This document shows, in pieces, positions 1-6,227 of a stretch of 8,523 nt of DNA. Source of the stretch: Desulfobacterales bacterium (lineage in GTDB: Bacteria; Desulfobacterota; Desulfobacteria; Desulfobacterales; Desulfosalsimonadaceae); NCBI GenBank assembly GCA_018334855.1, contig JAGXLE010000043.1, positions 1 to 8,523 on the forward strand, in the 5' to 3' direction. A program made the position numbers and the translations under genes. How positions within the stretch are numbered: position 1 is the stretch's first letter; each line of letters begins with the position of its first letter. A model generated the notes under the pieces. It was not told the DNA's origin, made no database searches, and saw only the letters and a list, made by a program, of their open reading frames with translations.

Positions 1-1
1 G

Positions 2-85
2 GAGAGAATGTGCCGCGGTATTTCCGCGTTAAATCAAAGGGCGCTTTCCGTGGCGCCGCTGCAGGAATACCATGATAAAAAGTGA
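2..85 (+). CDS. carB: carbamoyl-phosphate synthase large subunit, C-terminal end (partial)
   Basis: Only the last 27 codons and the stop (TGA 83-85) are in the window; the gene begins upstream. The frame reads GISALNQRALSVAPLQEYHD near its end, which resembles the typical CarB tail (an alanine/isoleucine-rich helix, then 'L-x-V-x-x-LQEYH'). CarB makes carbamoyl phosphate from glutamine-derived ammonia, bicarbonate and ATP for pyrimidine and arginine synthesis. The stop lies 9 bp before the purF start, so the two genes are probably co-transcribed. The call rests on a short tail recalled from the family, not on a catalytic motif. The other two frames are also open for part of this stretch but give no recognisable tail. 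Confidence 0.6.
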   Translation, partial: ERMCRGISALNQRALSVAPLQEYHDKK

Positions 86-94
86 ATTTATGAG

Positions 95-1519
95 ATGAAA
101 CCGCAAAATCAAACCGAGGCTCGACCGCGGGAATCCTGCGGGGTTTTTGGTATTCACCGTCACCCAGAGTCGGCAAGGCTGGCTTTTTTCGGCCTTTACG
201 CCCTCCAGCACCGTGGGCAGGAAAGCGCGGGAATTGCCGTGGTAAAGGACCGGCATATCGACTGCCACAAGGGCATGGGCCTGGTTCCGGAAGTTTTTGA
301 CGACAGGATCCTGGAAGCCCTGACCTGTGAATGCTCCGCCATTGGCCATGTAAGGTATTCAACCACGGGCGGATCTGTGCTGACAAACGCCCAGCCTTTT
401 GTGGTCAATCACAGGGGCAAATCCTACGGTGTGGCCCACAACGGCAACCTGGTAAACGCCCATATCCTGAAGCAGGAGCTGGAAGAAGAGGGATCGATAT
501 TCCAGACCACCATGGACAGCGAGGTATTTCTGCACCTGTTTGTAAAAAACCTCAGGCACGGATTTGAGCAGGCCCTGGTCAATGCCGTGACCCGGCTGCA
601 AGGGGCTTATTCTTTCGTGGTGCTCACCAGCCGGGGCGAGGTGGTTGGCATCAAGGACCCCAACGGCTTTCGTCCCCTGTGTATCGGCAGATTAAACGGA
701 CATTACGTTCTGGCCTCCGAAACATGCGCTCTGGACTTGCTGGAGGCGGAATTCGTGCGCGAACTCGAACCCGGAGAAATCGTTATTATAAATGATCAGG
801 GCGTGCGCAGCATTTTTCCGCACGAGACAACCCGAAGGACCTTCTGCATTTTCGAGTTCATCTATTTTGCCCGGCCTGATTCCACCATATACGGCAAAAA
901 CGTTTATCTGACCAGAAAGGCCCACGGCCGCCAGCTTGCCAGAGAAGCCCCGGTGGAGGCTGATCTTGTCATGCCGTTTCCAGATTCCGGAAATTATGCG
1001 GCCCTGGGATACGCAGAGGAATCAGGGATTCCTTTTGATCTGGGCATGATCCGCAATCACTACGTGGGCAGGACCTTTATTCAGCCCTCCCAGAGCATGC
1101 GTGATTTCGGCGTTCGCATGAAGCTAAACCCCGTAAAGGAACTTCTGGCGGGAAAAGACATTATAATAATCGAGGACTCAATTATACGGGGCACTACGGC
1201 CAGGACCCGTGTCAAGGCGCTGAGGGAGCTGGGAGTCAAACGGGTTCACATGCGCATTAGCTGCCCGCCGCACAAGTACCCGTGTCATTACGGGATCGAT
1301 TTTTCAACCAAGGGCGAGCTTATCGCGGCCTGCAAAACCGTGCCCGAACTCAGGCAATACCTGGGCCTCGATACCCTTCATTATCTTAGCCTTGAAGGGC
1401 TTTTGGCCTCAACCGGGGTGGAATCGCCTGAAAATAATTTCTGCAAGGCTTGCTTTGACGGGTGTTATCCTGTAGGATTTGACCATACAGTTTCAAAGAG
1501 CTGCATGGAAAATTTCTAA
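95..1519 (+). CDS. purF: amidophosphoribosyltransferase (iron-sulfur type PurF)
   Basis: This enzyme catalyses the first committed step of purine synthesis: PRPP plus glutamine gives 5-phosphoribosylamine. The protein has 474 residues, normal for the family. The N-terminal Ntn glutaminase domain begins with a short propeptide ending at Ser14; Cys15 (in ESCGVFGI) is the expected nucleophile freed by self-cleavage. The glutaminase landmarks QHRGQESAG and HNGNLVNA follow. The PRPP loop DIIIIEDSIIRGTT lies at about residues 355-368. Cys251, Cys397, Cys450 and Cys453 sit where the Bacillus subtilis enzyme binds its [4Fe-4S] cluster. Both the propeptide and the cluster mark this as the Bacillus-type rather than the E. 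coli-type enzyme. The ATG is 9 bp behind the carB stop and has only a weak ribosome binding site, which suggests translational coupling. The gene looks intact. Confidence 0.97.
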   Translation: MKPQNQTEARPRESCGVFGIHRHPESARLAFFGLYALQHRGQESAGIAVVKDRHIDCHKGMGLVPEVFDDRILEALTCECSAIGHVRYSTTGGSVLTNAQPFVVNHRGKSYGVAHNGNLVNAHILKQELEEEGSIFQTTMDSEVFLHLFVKNLRHGFEQALVNAVTRLQGAYSFVVLTSRGEVVGIKDPNGFRPLCIGRLNGHYVLASETCALDLLEAEFVRELEPGEIVIINDQGVRSIFPHETTRRTFCIFEFIYFARPDSTIYGKNVYLTRKAHGRQLAREAPVEADLVMPFPDSGNYAALGYAEESGIPFDLGMIRNHYVGRTFIQPSQSMRDFGVRMKLNPVKELLAGKDIIIIEDSIIRGTTARTRVKALRELGVKRVHMRISCPPHKYPCHYGIDFSTKGELIAACKTVPELRQYLGLDTLHYLSLEGLLASTGVESPENNFCKACFDGCYPVGFDHTVSKSCMENF

Positions 1520-1552
1520 AGGGTGATAGTCCCGTAAGAAGTCAATTTTTTA

Positions 1553-1640
1553 GATGGCAAAGTAAAAAGTTTAAGATCAAGGCGCGCAAACCCCGAGGAA
1601 TGCAGCGCAACGCTGAGATTGGACTTTTTACTTTGCCATC
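1553..1640. repeat. 88-bp intergenic element with perfect 18-bp inverted ends
   Basis: The left arm GATGGCAAAGTAAAAAGT (1553-1570) and the right arm ACTTTTTACTTTGCCATC (1623-1640) are exact reverse complements. The 52-bp interior (1571-1622) can pair in part as well: AAGATCAAGGCGCGC on one side and GCGCAACGCTGAGATT on the other. From memory, elements with 'AAAAAGT...AAGGCGC...ACTTTTTA' ends are frequent between genes in Desulfobacterales, so I read it as a dispersed MITE/REP-like repeat; only one copy is in this window. As RNA it would form a long hairpin behind purF. The right end stops at the base just before the Shine-Dalgarno sequence AAAGGA of the next gene. Confidence 0.8.
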
Positions 1641-1655
1641 AAAGGATATTTGGCG

Positions 1656-2174
1656 ATGATTGAATCCAAATACCTCAAGGATAATGTCCAGAATATTCAG
1701 CGCCTGATGGCCATCCCGGGCCTGAAGGATTTTGAGACCAGAAATCTTGCAAAGCTTCTGCGGCTGAGCAAAATCCGGGAATACGAGGACGGCGAGCTGA
1801 TAATCAGGGAAGGCGATAATGATCCCTGGCTTTATTTCCTGCTTTCAGGGCGCCTCGTGATAAAAAAACAGGGCGTGGAGATAGGACAGATATCGAATGT
1901 CGGGGAGATATTCGGCGAAATGCGTATCATAGACAGTCTTACCCGCTCTGCTTCCGTCTATGCCGTGGGCGATACGATCTGTCTCTGCGTGGATACTTCG
2001 GCCAAGGGACGCATGTCGCGCTCCTATGAACGCGATGAGCGGCTCGATTTTCTCCTGCTTCTTTACCGGATTTTTGCCGAATACATGTCGATTCGGCTGC
2101 GGGCCACAAATGACGAGTTGTTTAAGGCCAAGACCGAAATCAGGAAATTAAAAGAAGAGCACACCGAATCGTAA
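1656..2174 (+). CDS. cyclic nucleotide-binding domain protein without DNA-binding domain
   Basis: This 172-residue protein is a single Crp/PKA-type cyclic nucleotide-binding fold. The beta-roll segment runs from about residue 40 to 115. Its phosphate-binding cassette reads GEIFGEMRIIDSLTRSAS, with Phe86-Gly87-Glu88 and Arg97-Ser98-Ala99 at the places that hold ribose and phosphate in cAMP/cGMP binders. No helix-turn-helix follows. The C-terminus is a helix with coiled-coil character, charged and leucine-rich, ending RKLKEEHTES. It is therefore more likely a sensor or scaffold that acts through a partner than a transcription factor. I chose the ATG at 1656 because AAAGGA (1641-1646) lies nine bases upstream; a TTG at 1650 would be too close. 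The radical SAM gene starts 49 bp downstream on the same strand, so the two may be one transcript. The ligand is not known. Confidence 0.85.
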   Translation: MIESKYLKDNVQNIQRLMAIPGLKDFETRNLAKLLRLSKIREYEDGELIIREGDNDPWLYFLLSGRLVIKKQGVEIGQISNVGEIFGEMRIIDSLTRSASVYAVGDTICLCVDTSAKGRMSRSYERDERLDFLLLLYRIFAEYMSIRLRATNDELFKAKTEIRKLKEEHTES

Positions 2175-2223
2175 GCGTTTTTTTTCGGCGCTGCCGGACT
2201 GATTCCCCGCTCCTGGATATGTT

Positions 2224-3222
2224 ATGAAAAAAACAGTGTCATTTGCGAAAAATGCCGCCAATGTATTTTTCCACATTACCACCCGGTGCAATCTGAAATG
2301 CTCCCACTGCTATATCAATTACGGGCAGCACGGGGATAAGACCCTGCCTCTGGAAACAGTCGTCTCATGGCTGAAATTGTTCTATGAGCCGCAAAAGACA
2401 GCCAATCTGGTTCTTTTGGGCGGCGAGCCGACACTTCATCCGGATCTGGCTGCAATTGTAGAAGCAGCCGGGCAGACCGGCTACGGCTCTGTCACCATTG
2501 ATACCAACGGATACCTGTTCTACGATATTTTGGACAAGGTCAGCCCGGGGCAGGTCGATTATTTAAGTTTCAGCTTAGACGGTGCAACAGAGGCCACAAA
2601 CGACCGGATTCGGGGGAAGGGCTGCTATGAGGCCTGTACGCAGGGCATAAGGCGGGCCGTGGAAAAGGGTTTTTCAGTGAGCCTGATTTACACTGTCAGC
2701 CGGGAGAACCTGCATGAGCTGGCGGATATGCCGTCTCTTCTAAAGGATCTTGGAGTGCACCGTTTCTTTATCCAGGTGATCGGTATCCGGGGCAAATCGG
2801 CGGAGTCCGGCAAAGATGATCTTCAGCTTACCCGCCGGCAGTGGGAGGACAACGTGTTTCCGGTTGCAGAAAAGGTTGCAGAAAGCGGCATCACCGTAAC
2901 CTATCCAAAGGTTTTTCTTGAGCCCGGCGAGGTTTTCGAGTGCGGGGGAAATGTTGCGGAAAATTATTTTATCTTTCCAAACGGCCGGGTTTACCGGTGC
3001 CCGCTGTGTGAGGATTTTCCGGTTCACAGCATGGAGATAAAAGACGGCCGCTTACAGTCAACCCCCAAAATCAACGAGGCAGACCTGTTTGCCCTCGATA
3101 TCCCGGAAGGCTGCGTGATGAACAAGCTGGTCCAGGGAGGCAATATTTCCTACGGCAAAGACGGAAAGCCTGTCTGCAAAATAGCCTGCTGCCTGTTAAA
3201 GGAAGAGATCCCCGCTTCGTAA
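2224..3222 (+). CDS. radical SAM enzyme with SPASM-like C-terminal cysteines
   Basis: This 332-residue protein carries the radical SAM cluster motif Cys22-x3-Cys26-x2-Cys29 (TTRCNLKCSHCYIN) and the SAM-binding GGEP motif at 66-69. The C-terminal third has further cysteines at 240, 259, 262, 297, 318, 322 and 323. Cys240-x13-Gly254-x4-Cys259-x2-Cys262 (ending FPNGRVYRCPLC) fits the start of a SPASM/twitch domain, which binds auxiliary iron-sulfur clusters in enzymes that modify peptides, proteins or haem precursors. The end of the protein differs from the textbook SPASM spacing. No precursor peptide gene is obvious next to it, so the substrate cannot be named. GGAT at about 2215 is a modest ribosome binding site for the ATG at 2224. 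It follows the cyclic-nucleotide-domain gene by 49 bp and is followed by a probable terminator. Confidence 0.9.
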   Translation: MKKTVSFAKNAANVFFHITTRCNLKCSHCYINYGQHGDKTLPLETVVSWLKLFYEPQKTANLVLLGGEPTLHPDLAAIVEAAGQTGYGSVTIDTNGYLFYDILDKVSPGQVDYLSFSLDGATEATNDRIRGKGCYEACTQGIRRAVEKGFSVSLIYTVSRENLHELADMPSLLKDLGVHRFFIQVIGIRGKSAESGKDDLQLTRRQWEDNVFPVAEKVAESGITVTYPKVFLEPGEVFECGGNVAENYFIFPNGRVYRCPLCEDFPVHSMEIKDGRLQSTPKINEADLFALDIPEGCVMNKLVQGGNISYGKDGKPVCKIACCLLKEEIPAS

Positions 3223-3232
3223 AAAGGTGTTT

Positions 3233-3254
3233 ATCCCGCTTGGGCGGTATTTTT
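3233..3254 (+). terminator. probable intrinsic terminator after the radical SAM gene
   Basis: A hairpin ATCCCGC-TTGG-GCGGTAT (one mismatch, core CCGC/GCGG with an adjacent T-G wobble) is followed by a run of five T (3250-3254). It begins 11 bp after the radical SAM stop. The stem is short, so the strength is uncertain. Confidence 0.45.
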
Positions 3255-3468
3255 GAAGAAAGTAAATCGGAAACCATCTTGGCTGACCGGCGACGCGAAA
3301 AAGGAATTTCCTCGCTCCAGGAGCCTCTTTGCGCCTCAATTTCCGCTCGGAAACCCGCTTTTCCGCACCGCCGTCAGGGCAACAAAGTGTAATTTCGCAA
3401 GAGCGCGAAAAAAGGATTTCCTTAGAAGAAGATTAAATGCTTTTAAAAATCTGAAGCGCCCAAATTAG
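3255..3468. other. non-coding stretch rich in short palindromes
   Basis: No convincing gene lies here. The only long open frame starts with TTG, has no ribosome binding site and gives a basic, unstructured product. The stretch holds several short perfect palindromes: AGGAA-T-TTCCT (3302-3312), GCTCC-A-GGAGC (3314-3324), TTTCCG-CT-CGGAAA (3340-3353) and AAGGA-TT-TCCTT (3412-3423). The first and last sit in an imperfect direct repeat of about 20 bp, CGCGAAAAAGGAATTTCCT against CGCGAAAAAAGGATTTCCTT. It could be a leader, a decayed repeat element or a structured RNA; the sequence does not decide. Confidence 0.4.
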
Positions 3469-3483
3469 GTATTGTAACAATAC
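3469..3483. promoter_or_regulatory. perfect 15-bp palindrome, candidate operator of phoH
   Basis: GTATTGT-A-ACAATAC is a perfect 7-1-7 inverted repeat that covers the -35 box of the phoH promoter, the position expected for a repressor site. I do not recognise the regulator. One such palindrome in 8.5 kb could arise by chance, so the location is the main argument. Confidence 0.35.
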
Positions 3484-3500
3484 TGTAAAGCCGCTATACT
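3472..3500 (+). promoter_or_regulatory. sigma70-like promoter of phoH
   Basis: TTGTAA (3472-3477) and TATACT (3495-3500) are separated by exactly 17 bp, and each differs from consensus by two bases or fewer. The -10 box lies 43 bp before the phoH ATG. No better pair is visible in the gap, and the preceding gene probably ends in a terminator, so phoH likely has its own transcript. Confidence 0.6.
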
Positions 3501-3543
3501 AGAACAGCCTTTATATCCACGTACCGGAGAAAGGCCCCTGCCC

Positions 3544-4872
3544 ATGAGCAAGGAAGAGAAAAATTTCGTTCTGGATACAAATGTCATTCTTCACGACAGT
3601 TCCAGCATTCATCACTTTGAAGAACATGACATAGTGATCCCTATTTCAGTGCTCGAAGAGCTGGATGCGTTTAAAAAGGGCAATGATTCCTTAAATTTTC
3701 ACGCCAGGGAATTTCTGCGCACTCTTGATTCGTTAAGCGGGGACAAGCTGTTTAACGGAGGTGTCCGCATAGCGCCGGGATCAGGAAGAATTTCCGTGAA
3801 GCTGGAGCGGGAATTTCATCCGGACCTGCTTTTAAACTTTGCCAGCAACAAGCATGACCACCGGATTTTAAACACAGCCTACCACCTGTCAAAAGAAAAG
3901 CCTGATCTTGCTGTCATACTGGTTACAAAGGATGCCAACCTCCGGATGAAGGCCAAGGCCATGGGCCTGATGGCCCAGGATTATACCAGCGATCATGTCC
4001 GTGATATCAACAGCCTTTATTCCGGTAAGCGTATGGCCGAATCCATTCCCATGGAATTAATCGAGCAGCTCTATCAGCAGCCCTGGGAGGTTCCGCTTTC
4101 AGCCGTGGACATCAGCCCGCCCTTGACACCCAATGAATACCTGATACTGCGAAACGGCAGAAAATCCGCTTTGGCGCGGTATCACCCCGGTGAGAACATG
4201 CTGCGGCGGGTGAGCAGAAACTCGGCCTACAGCATTGTTCCGCGAAATGCGGAACAGACTTTTGCGTTAAATGCCCTTCTTGATCCCGAGATTCACCTGG
4301 TGAGCATCACCGGTAAGGCCGGGACCGGAAAGACGCTTCTGGCCCTGGCAGCAGCCCTGGAGGCCAGGAGATCTTACCGCCAGATTTTTATGGCCAGGCC
4401 GATAGTTCCTTTGAGCAACCGGGATATGGGGTATCTGCCCGGCGATATTCCGGCAAAGCTCGATCCTTACATGCAGCCCCTGTATGACAATCTTTCAGTG
4501 ATACAGAACCAGTTTTCAGAAGACGAGCCTTCCCACCAGAGGATCAGCGGGCTGCTGGAGACAAACAAGCTCGTCATTGCTCCGCTCTCCTATATACGGG
4601 GCCGGAGCCTGGTGAAGATTTTTTTCATAGTCGACGAAGCCCAGAATCTGACCCCCCATGAAATCAAGACCATTATCACGCGCTCGGGAGAGGGGACCAA
4701 GATAGTCTTTACCGGCGATATATTCCAGATCGATCACCCCTACCTGGGGACCCTGTCAAACGGGCTAAGCTATTTGATAGAAAAAATGCAGGGACAGAAG
4801 CGATTTGCCCATATTTCCCTTGAAAAAGGGGAGCGCTCCGAGTTGGCTGAACTGGCAAGCAATCTGCTGTAA
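3544..4872 (+). CDS. phoH: PIN domain-PhoH family ATPase
   Basis: This 442-residue fusion joins an N-terminal PIN nuclease domain to a C-terminal PhoH ATPase, the YlaK/PhoH2 layout. The PIN domain (about 6-145) shows its acidic residues at Asp11 (FVLDTNVIL), Glu38/Glu39-Asp41 (VLEELDAF) and Asp130 (VTKDANLRMKA). The PhoH domain has Walker A GKAGTGKT at 257-264, Walker B FFIVDEAQN at about 360-368, and the following TGDIFQID sensor region. Mycobacterial PhoH2 is an RNA-unwinding, RNA-cleaving enzyme, so an RNA role is a fair inference. GGAGAAAGG (about 3526-3534) precedes the ATG. The mycobacterial protein has a small antitoxin gene upstream; none is visible here. Length and motifs indicate an intact gene. 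Confidence 0.95.
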   Translation: MSKEEKNFVLDTNVILHDSSSIHHFEEHDIVIPISVLEELDAFKKGNDSLNFHAREFLRTLDSLSGDKLFNGGVRIAPGSGRISVKLEREFHPDLLLNFASNKHDHRILNTAYHLSKEKPDLAVILVTKDANLRMKAKAMGLMAQDYTSDHVRDINSLYSGKRMAESIPMELIEQLYQQPWEVPLSAVDISPPLTPNEYLILRNGRKSALARYHPGENMLRRVSRNSAYSIVPRNAEQTFALNALLDPEIHLVSITGKAGTGKTLLALAAALEARRSYRQIFMARPIVPLSNRDMGYLPGDIPAKLDPYMQPLYDNLSVIQNQFSEDEPSHQRISGLLETNKLVIAPLSYIRGRSLVKIFFIVDEAQNLTPHEIKTIITRSGEGTKIVFTGDIFQIDHPYLGTLSNGLSYLIEKMQGQKRFAHISLEKGERSELAELASNLL

Positions 4873-4915
4873 GAATTTAATAATTTGTTTTAAACCCGTT
4901 TCAAGGGAGGTAAAA

Positions 4916-4996
4916 ATGTGGAGGGCTGCGGCAATTATGAAGGCGGTTTTTCTGTTTGTTTCTCTTCCGTATTTCTTCGATCAAATACATCTCTAA
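4916..4996 (+). CDS. possible 26-residue hydrophobic peptide
   Basis: A very strong ribosome binding site, AAGGGAGG (4903-4910), sits five bases before an ATG. The frame encodes 26 residues: a basic start (MWRAAAIMK), a hydrophobic core (AVFLFVSLPYFF) and the tail DQIHL. The core could insert into a membrane or act as a leader. The stop codon TAA overlaps the first base of a strong hairpin, so translation to the end would meet the hairpin directly. It lies 43 bp behind phoH. I know no family for it. The frame stays open upstream into phoH, but that extension has no start signal and overlaps phoH in another frame. The ribosome binding site is the main support; it may be a real micro-protein, a leader peptide or chance. 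Confidence 0.4.
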   Translation: MWRAAAIMKAVFLFVSLPYFFDQIHL

Positions 4997-5024
4997 GCGG
5001 TCAGGGCGTTCGGCCCTGACCGCT
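4996..5024 (+). terminator. 12-bp perfect hairpin, terminator-like but without a T-run
   Basis: AGCGGTCAGGGC (4996-5007), loop GTTCG, GCCCTGACCGCT (5013-5024) is a perfect GC-rich stem. No T-run follows on either strand, so it is not a classic intrinsic terminator. It may end transcription poorly, protect the phoH mRNA 3' end, or be a repeat unit. Behind it, 5025-5187 holds no gene that I can support. Confidence 0.45.
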
Positions 5025-5187
5025 GTCATGCCCAACCCCGTGTCCATCAATATTTACATGAAAATTTTCCATTGACAAAGGCCAAATGGCAGAAAACCGC
5101 AAACCATCTGCTGGAGCCAAACCCGGCCAAACCCTTTATCATCTCCGGGCCATTAAAAAATCCAAATTCCAACAAAGGAGGTCTGTC

Positions 5188-5355
5188 ATGAATCAAAGCA
5201 ACAATTGCTGCTGCCAGAAACCGGAACTCTTAAAAGACGCACCCGAAAAATGCACCACCGAGCAGATCCGCATCTGCCACGGAGACGTGCAGAACCATCC
5301 CTGCACTTGCAATACTCCAAAACCGGAAGCAAACCCGAAAAAAGACGAAAAATAA
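5188..5355 (+). CDS. cysteine-rich 55-residue protein, putative metal- or sulfur-binding
   Basis: The perfect Shine-Dalgarno AAAGGAGGT (5174-5182) lies five bases before the ATG at 5188, which sets the start; an upstream extension of the frame lacks such a site. The protein has seven cysteines in 55 residues: a triplet Cys7-Cys8-Cys9, Cys22, Cys30, Cys39 and Cys41, with His31 and His37 between (CHGDVQNHPCTC). The tail is lysine- and proline-rich. There is no signal peptide or membrane segment, so it should be cytoplasmic. The cysteine and histidine pattern suggests binding of a soft metal, an iron-sulfur cluster or sulfane sulfur; this is inference. A truncated TauE/SafE permease starts 18 bp downstream, and an arsenic operon lies 1.1 kb away. 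I do not recognise a named family. Confidence 0.75.
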   Translation: MNQSNNCCCQKPELLKDAPEKCTTEQIRICHGDVQNHPCTCNTPKPEANPKKDEK

Positions 5356-5373
5356 GTTTCAGGCGCTGCTGCC

Positions 5374-5526
5374 ATGACCATCTCTGTTGCATTATTTGCG
5401 GCCATATTTTTCATCTCGTTTCTGCTCACCATGGTGGGGCTGGGCGGCGGACTGATATTTTCCCCCCTTTTTGTGATTCTGGGGTTTGCAAAGTCTGCCG
5501 CCGCCTCGGCCTCATTCGCATTTTAG
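5374..5526 (+). pseudogene. TauE/SafE-type permease, N-terminal remnant
   Basis: Fifty codons encode a membrane segment that reads ISFLLTMVGLGGGLIFSPLF, then VILGFAKSAAASAS, matching the first transmembrane helix and the glycine-rich loop of TauE/SafE (sulfite/sulfonate exporter) family permeases. Family members have about 250 residues or more and several further helices. Here the reading ends with FAF and TAG at 5524-5526, and the ABC ATPase start follows 21 bp later. Homology appears to stop at about 5512-5523. The fragment starts 18 bp behind the cysteine-rich gene, so the two were probably one operon. It cannot form a working transporter. Confidence 0.75.
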
Positions 5527-5547
5527 ATACAGGCAAATCCAAGTCAG

Positions 5548-5799
5548 ATGAACCCATCCATCCTTGTTGAAAATCTTGCCAAGCGTTTTGAAAACGTGGA
5601 AGCAGTCTCCGGGATTTCGTTTTCCGTGGGCAAGGGCGAGCTGTTTGGCTTTCTGGGGCCCAATGGGGCGGGCAAGACCACCACGATCAATATGCTCACC
5701 GGCCTGGCCCGTCCGGATACCGGCACAATCCGGATTGCGGGAATCGATTGCACGGATAAAAACAGACACGCCCAGCATTTAATCGGCGTGGTCCCCGAT
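5548..5799 (+). pseudogene. ABC transporter ATPase, N-terminal remnant
   Basis: The first 84 codons are a normal start of a DrrA/CcmA-like ABC ATPase: an A-loop region (LAKRFENVEAVSGISFSV), Walker A GPNGAGKTT at about 37-45, then the segment up to LIGVVPD where the Q-loop region begins. The signature motif, Walker B and H-loop are absent; a complete domain needs about 200 residues or more. After Asp84 the frame runs on as 26 unrelated codons (stop TGA 5878-5880) that lie antisense to the J-domain gene, so the break is near 5800. No good ribosome binding site precedes the ATG. The missing 3' part is not elsewhere in the window. Confidence 0.8.
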
Positions 5800-5814
5800 T
5801 TTACCTGCCTGTTT

Positions 5815-6138
5815 CTATTCTTTCCCGTCTGTCCACAAGGGGTCGTTTCCAAAGGTATCAAACCACCATTGATCGGGTGAGCGATGGGTCTTGACCGTTT
5901 CCTCGGAAAAATCGTATTGGTAGTTGTTGCAGTAATCTATGATTGTTTCATGAGCGGAAACGATTTTGCGGGTCATTTCCCTGCATTTTTCCGGATCCTC
6001 CCGGCATTTATCCGGATGCCATCTGGATAAAAGCCGCCGGTAGTTTGTTTTGATCATTTCCATAGTGGCTTTTTCCGGAAGTGCCAAGATCTTCCGGGCT
6101 TCGGTGATTTCCTGATATTTATTTTTCGGCATTGCCAT
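5815..6138 (-). CDS. small stand-alone J-domain protein
   Basis: This 107-residue protein on the minus strand has a J domain with the HPD motif at 41-43 (SRWHPDKC), helix II YRRLLSRW before it and helix III after it. J domains stimulate the ATPase of DnaK-type Hsp70 chaperones. The glycine-rich linker and zinc-finger domains of DnaJ are absent, so this is a J-only (class C) co-chaperone. The tail WWFDTFGNDPLW looks like a natural conserved end, so I read it as complete despite the broken genes beside it. AGAAGG lies six bases before the ATG at 6138; a second ATG two codons on is less well placed. It converges on the ABC remnant and diverges from arsR. Confidence 0.85.
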   Translation of the reverse strand: MAMPKNKYQEITEARKILALPEKATMEMIKTNYRRLLSRWHPDKCREDPEKCREMTRKIVSAHETIIDYCNNYQYDFSEETVKTHRSPDQWWFDTFGNDPLWTDGKE

Positions 6139-6200
6139 TTACGCCTTCTTGTTCCAGCTTGAACAATAAATCTGTTGTATGAGGGATAAACAAGTATTTA

Positions 6201-6227
6201 TTTATATGTTCATACGCTTTTCGTCAA
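6201..6227 (-). promoter_or_regulatory. candidate promoter of the J-domain gene
   Basis: On the minus strand TTGACG (6227-6222) is followed after 15 bp by TATAAA (6206-6201), in an A/T-rich region 63 bp before the J-domain start. Both boxes are close to consensus, but the spacer is two bases short of the optimum. Confidence 0.35.

Noticed and set aside
3253..3468. A 71-codon open frame on the plus strand in the gap before phoH
   Set aside because: TTG start without a ribosome binding site, basic low-complexity product, and the stretch is filled with palindromes.
3544..4996. PIN-PhoH plus the 26-residue peptide as a toxin-antitoxin pair
   Set aside because: The PIN-PhoH fusion is a widespread housekeeping-type gene, the peptide lies downstream and resembles no antitoxin, and no upstream antitoxin is visible.
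5072..5077. TTGACA as a -35 box before the cysteine-rich gene
   Set aside because: No acceptable -10 box lies 15-19 bp downstream; the promoter of this gene remains unlocated.
5086..5187. Longer N-terminus for the cysteine-rich protein
   Set aside because: The extension has no ribosome binding site and overlaps the perfect AAAGGAGGT that serves the ATG at 5188.
5800..5880. Unusual C-terminus of a short ABC protein
   Set aside because: The 26 codons are antisense to the conserved tail of the J-domain gene, so they are read-through after a break.
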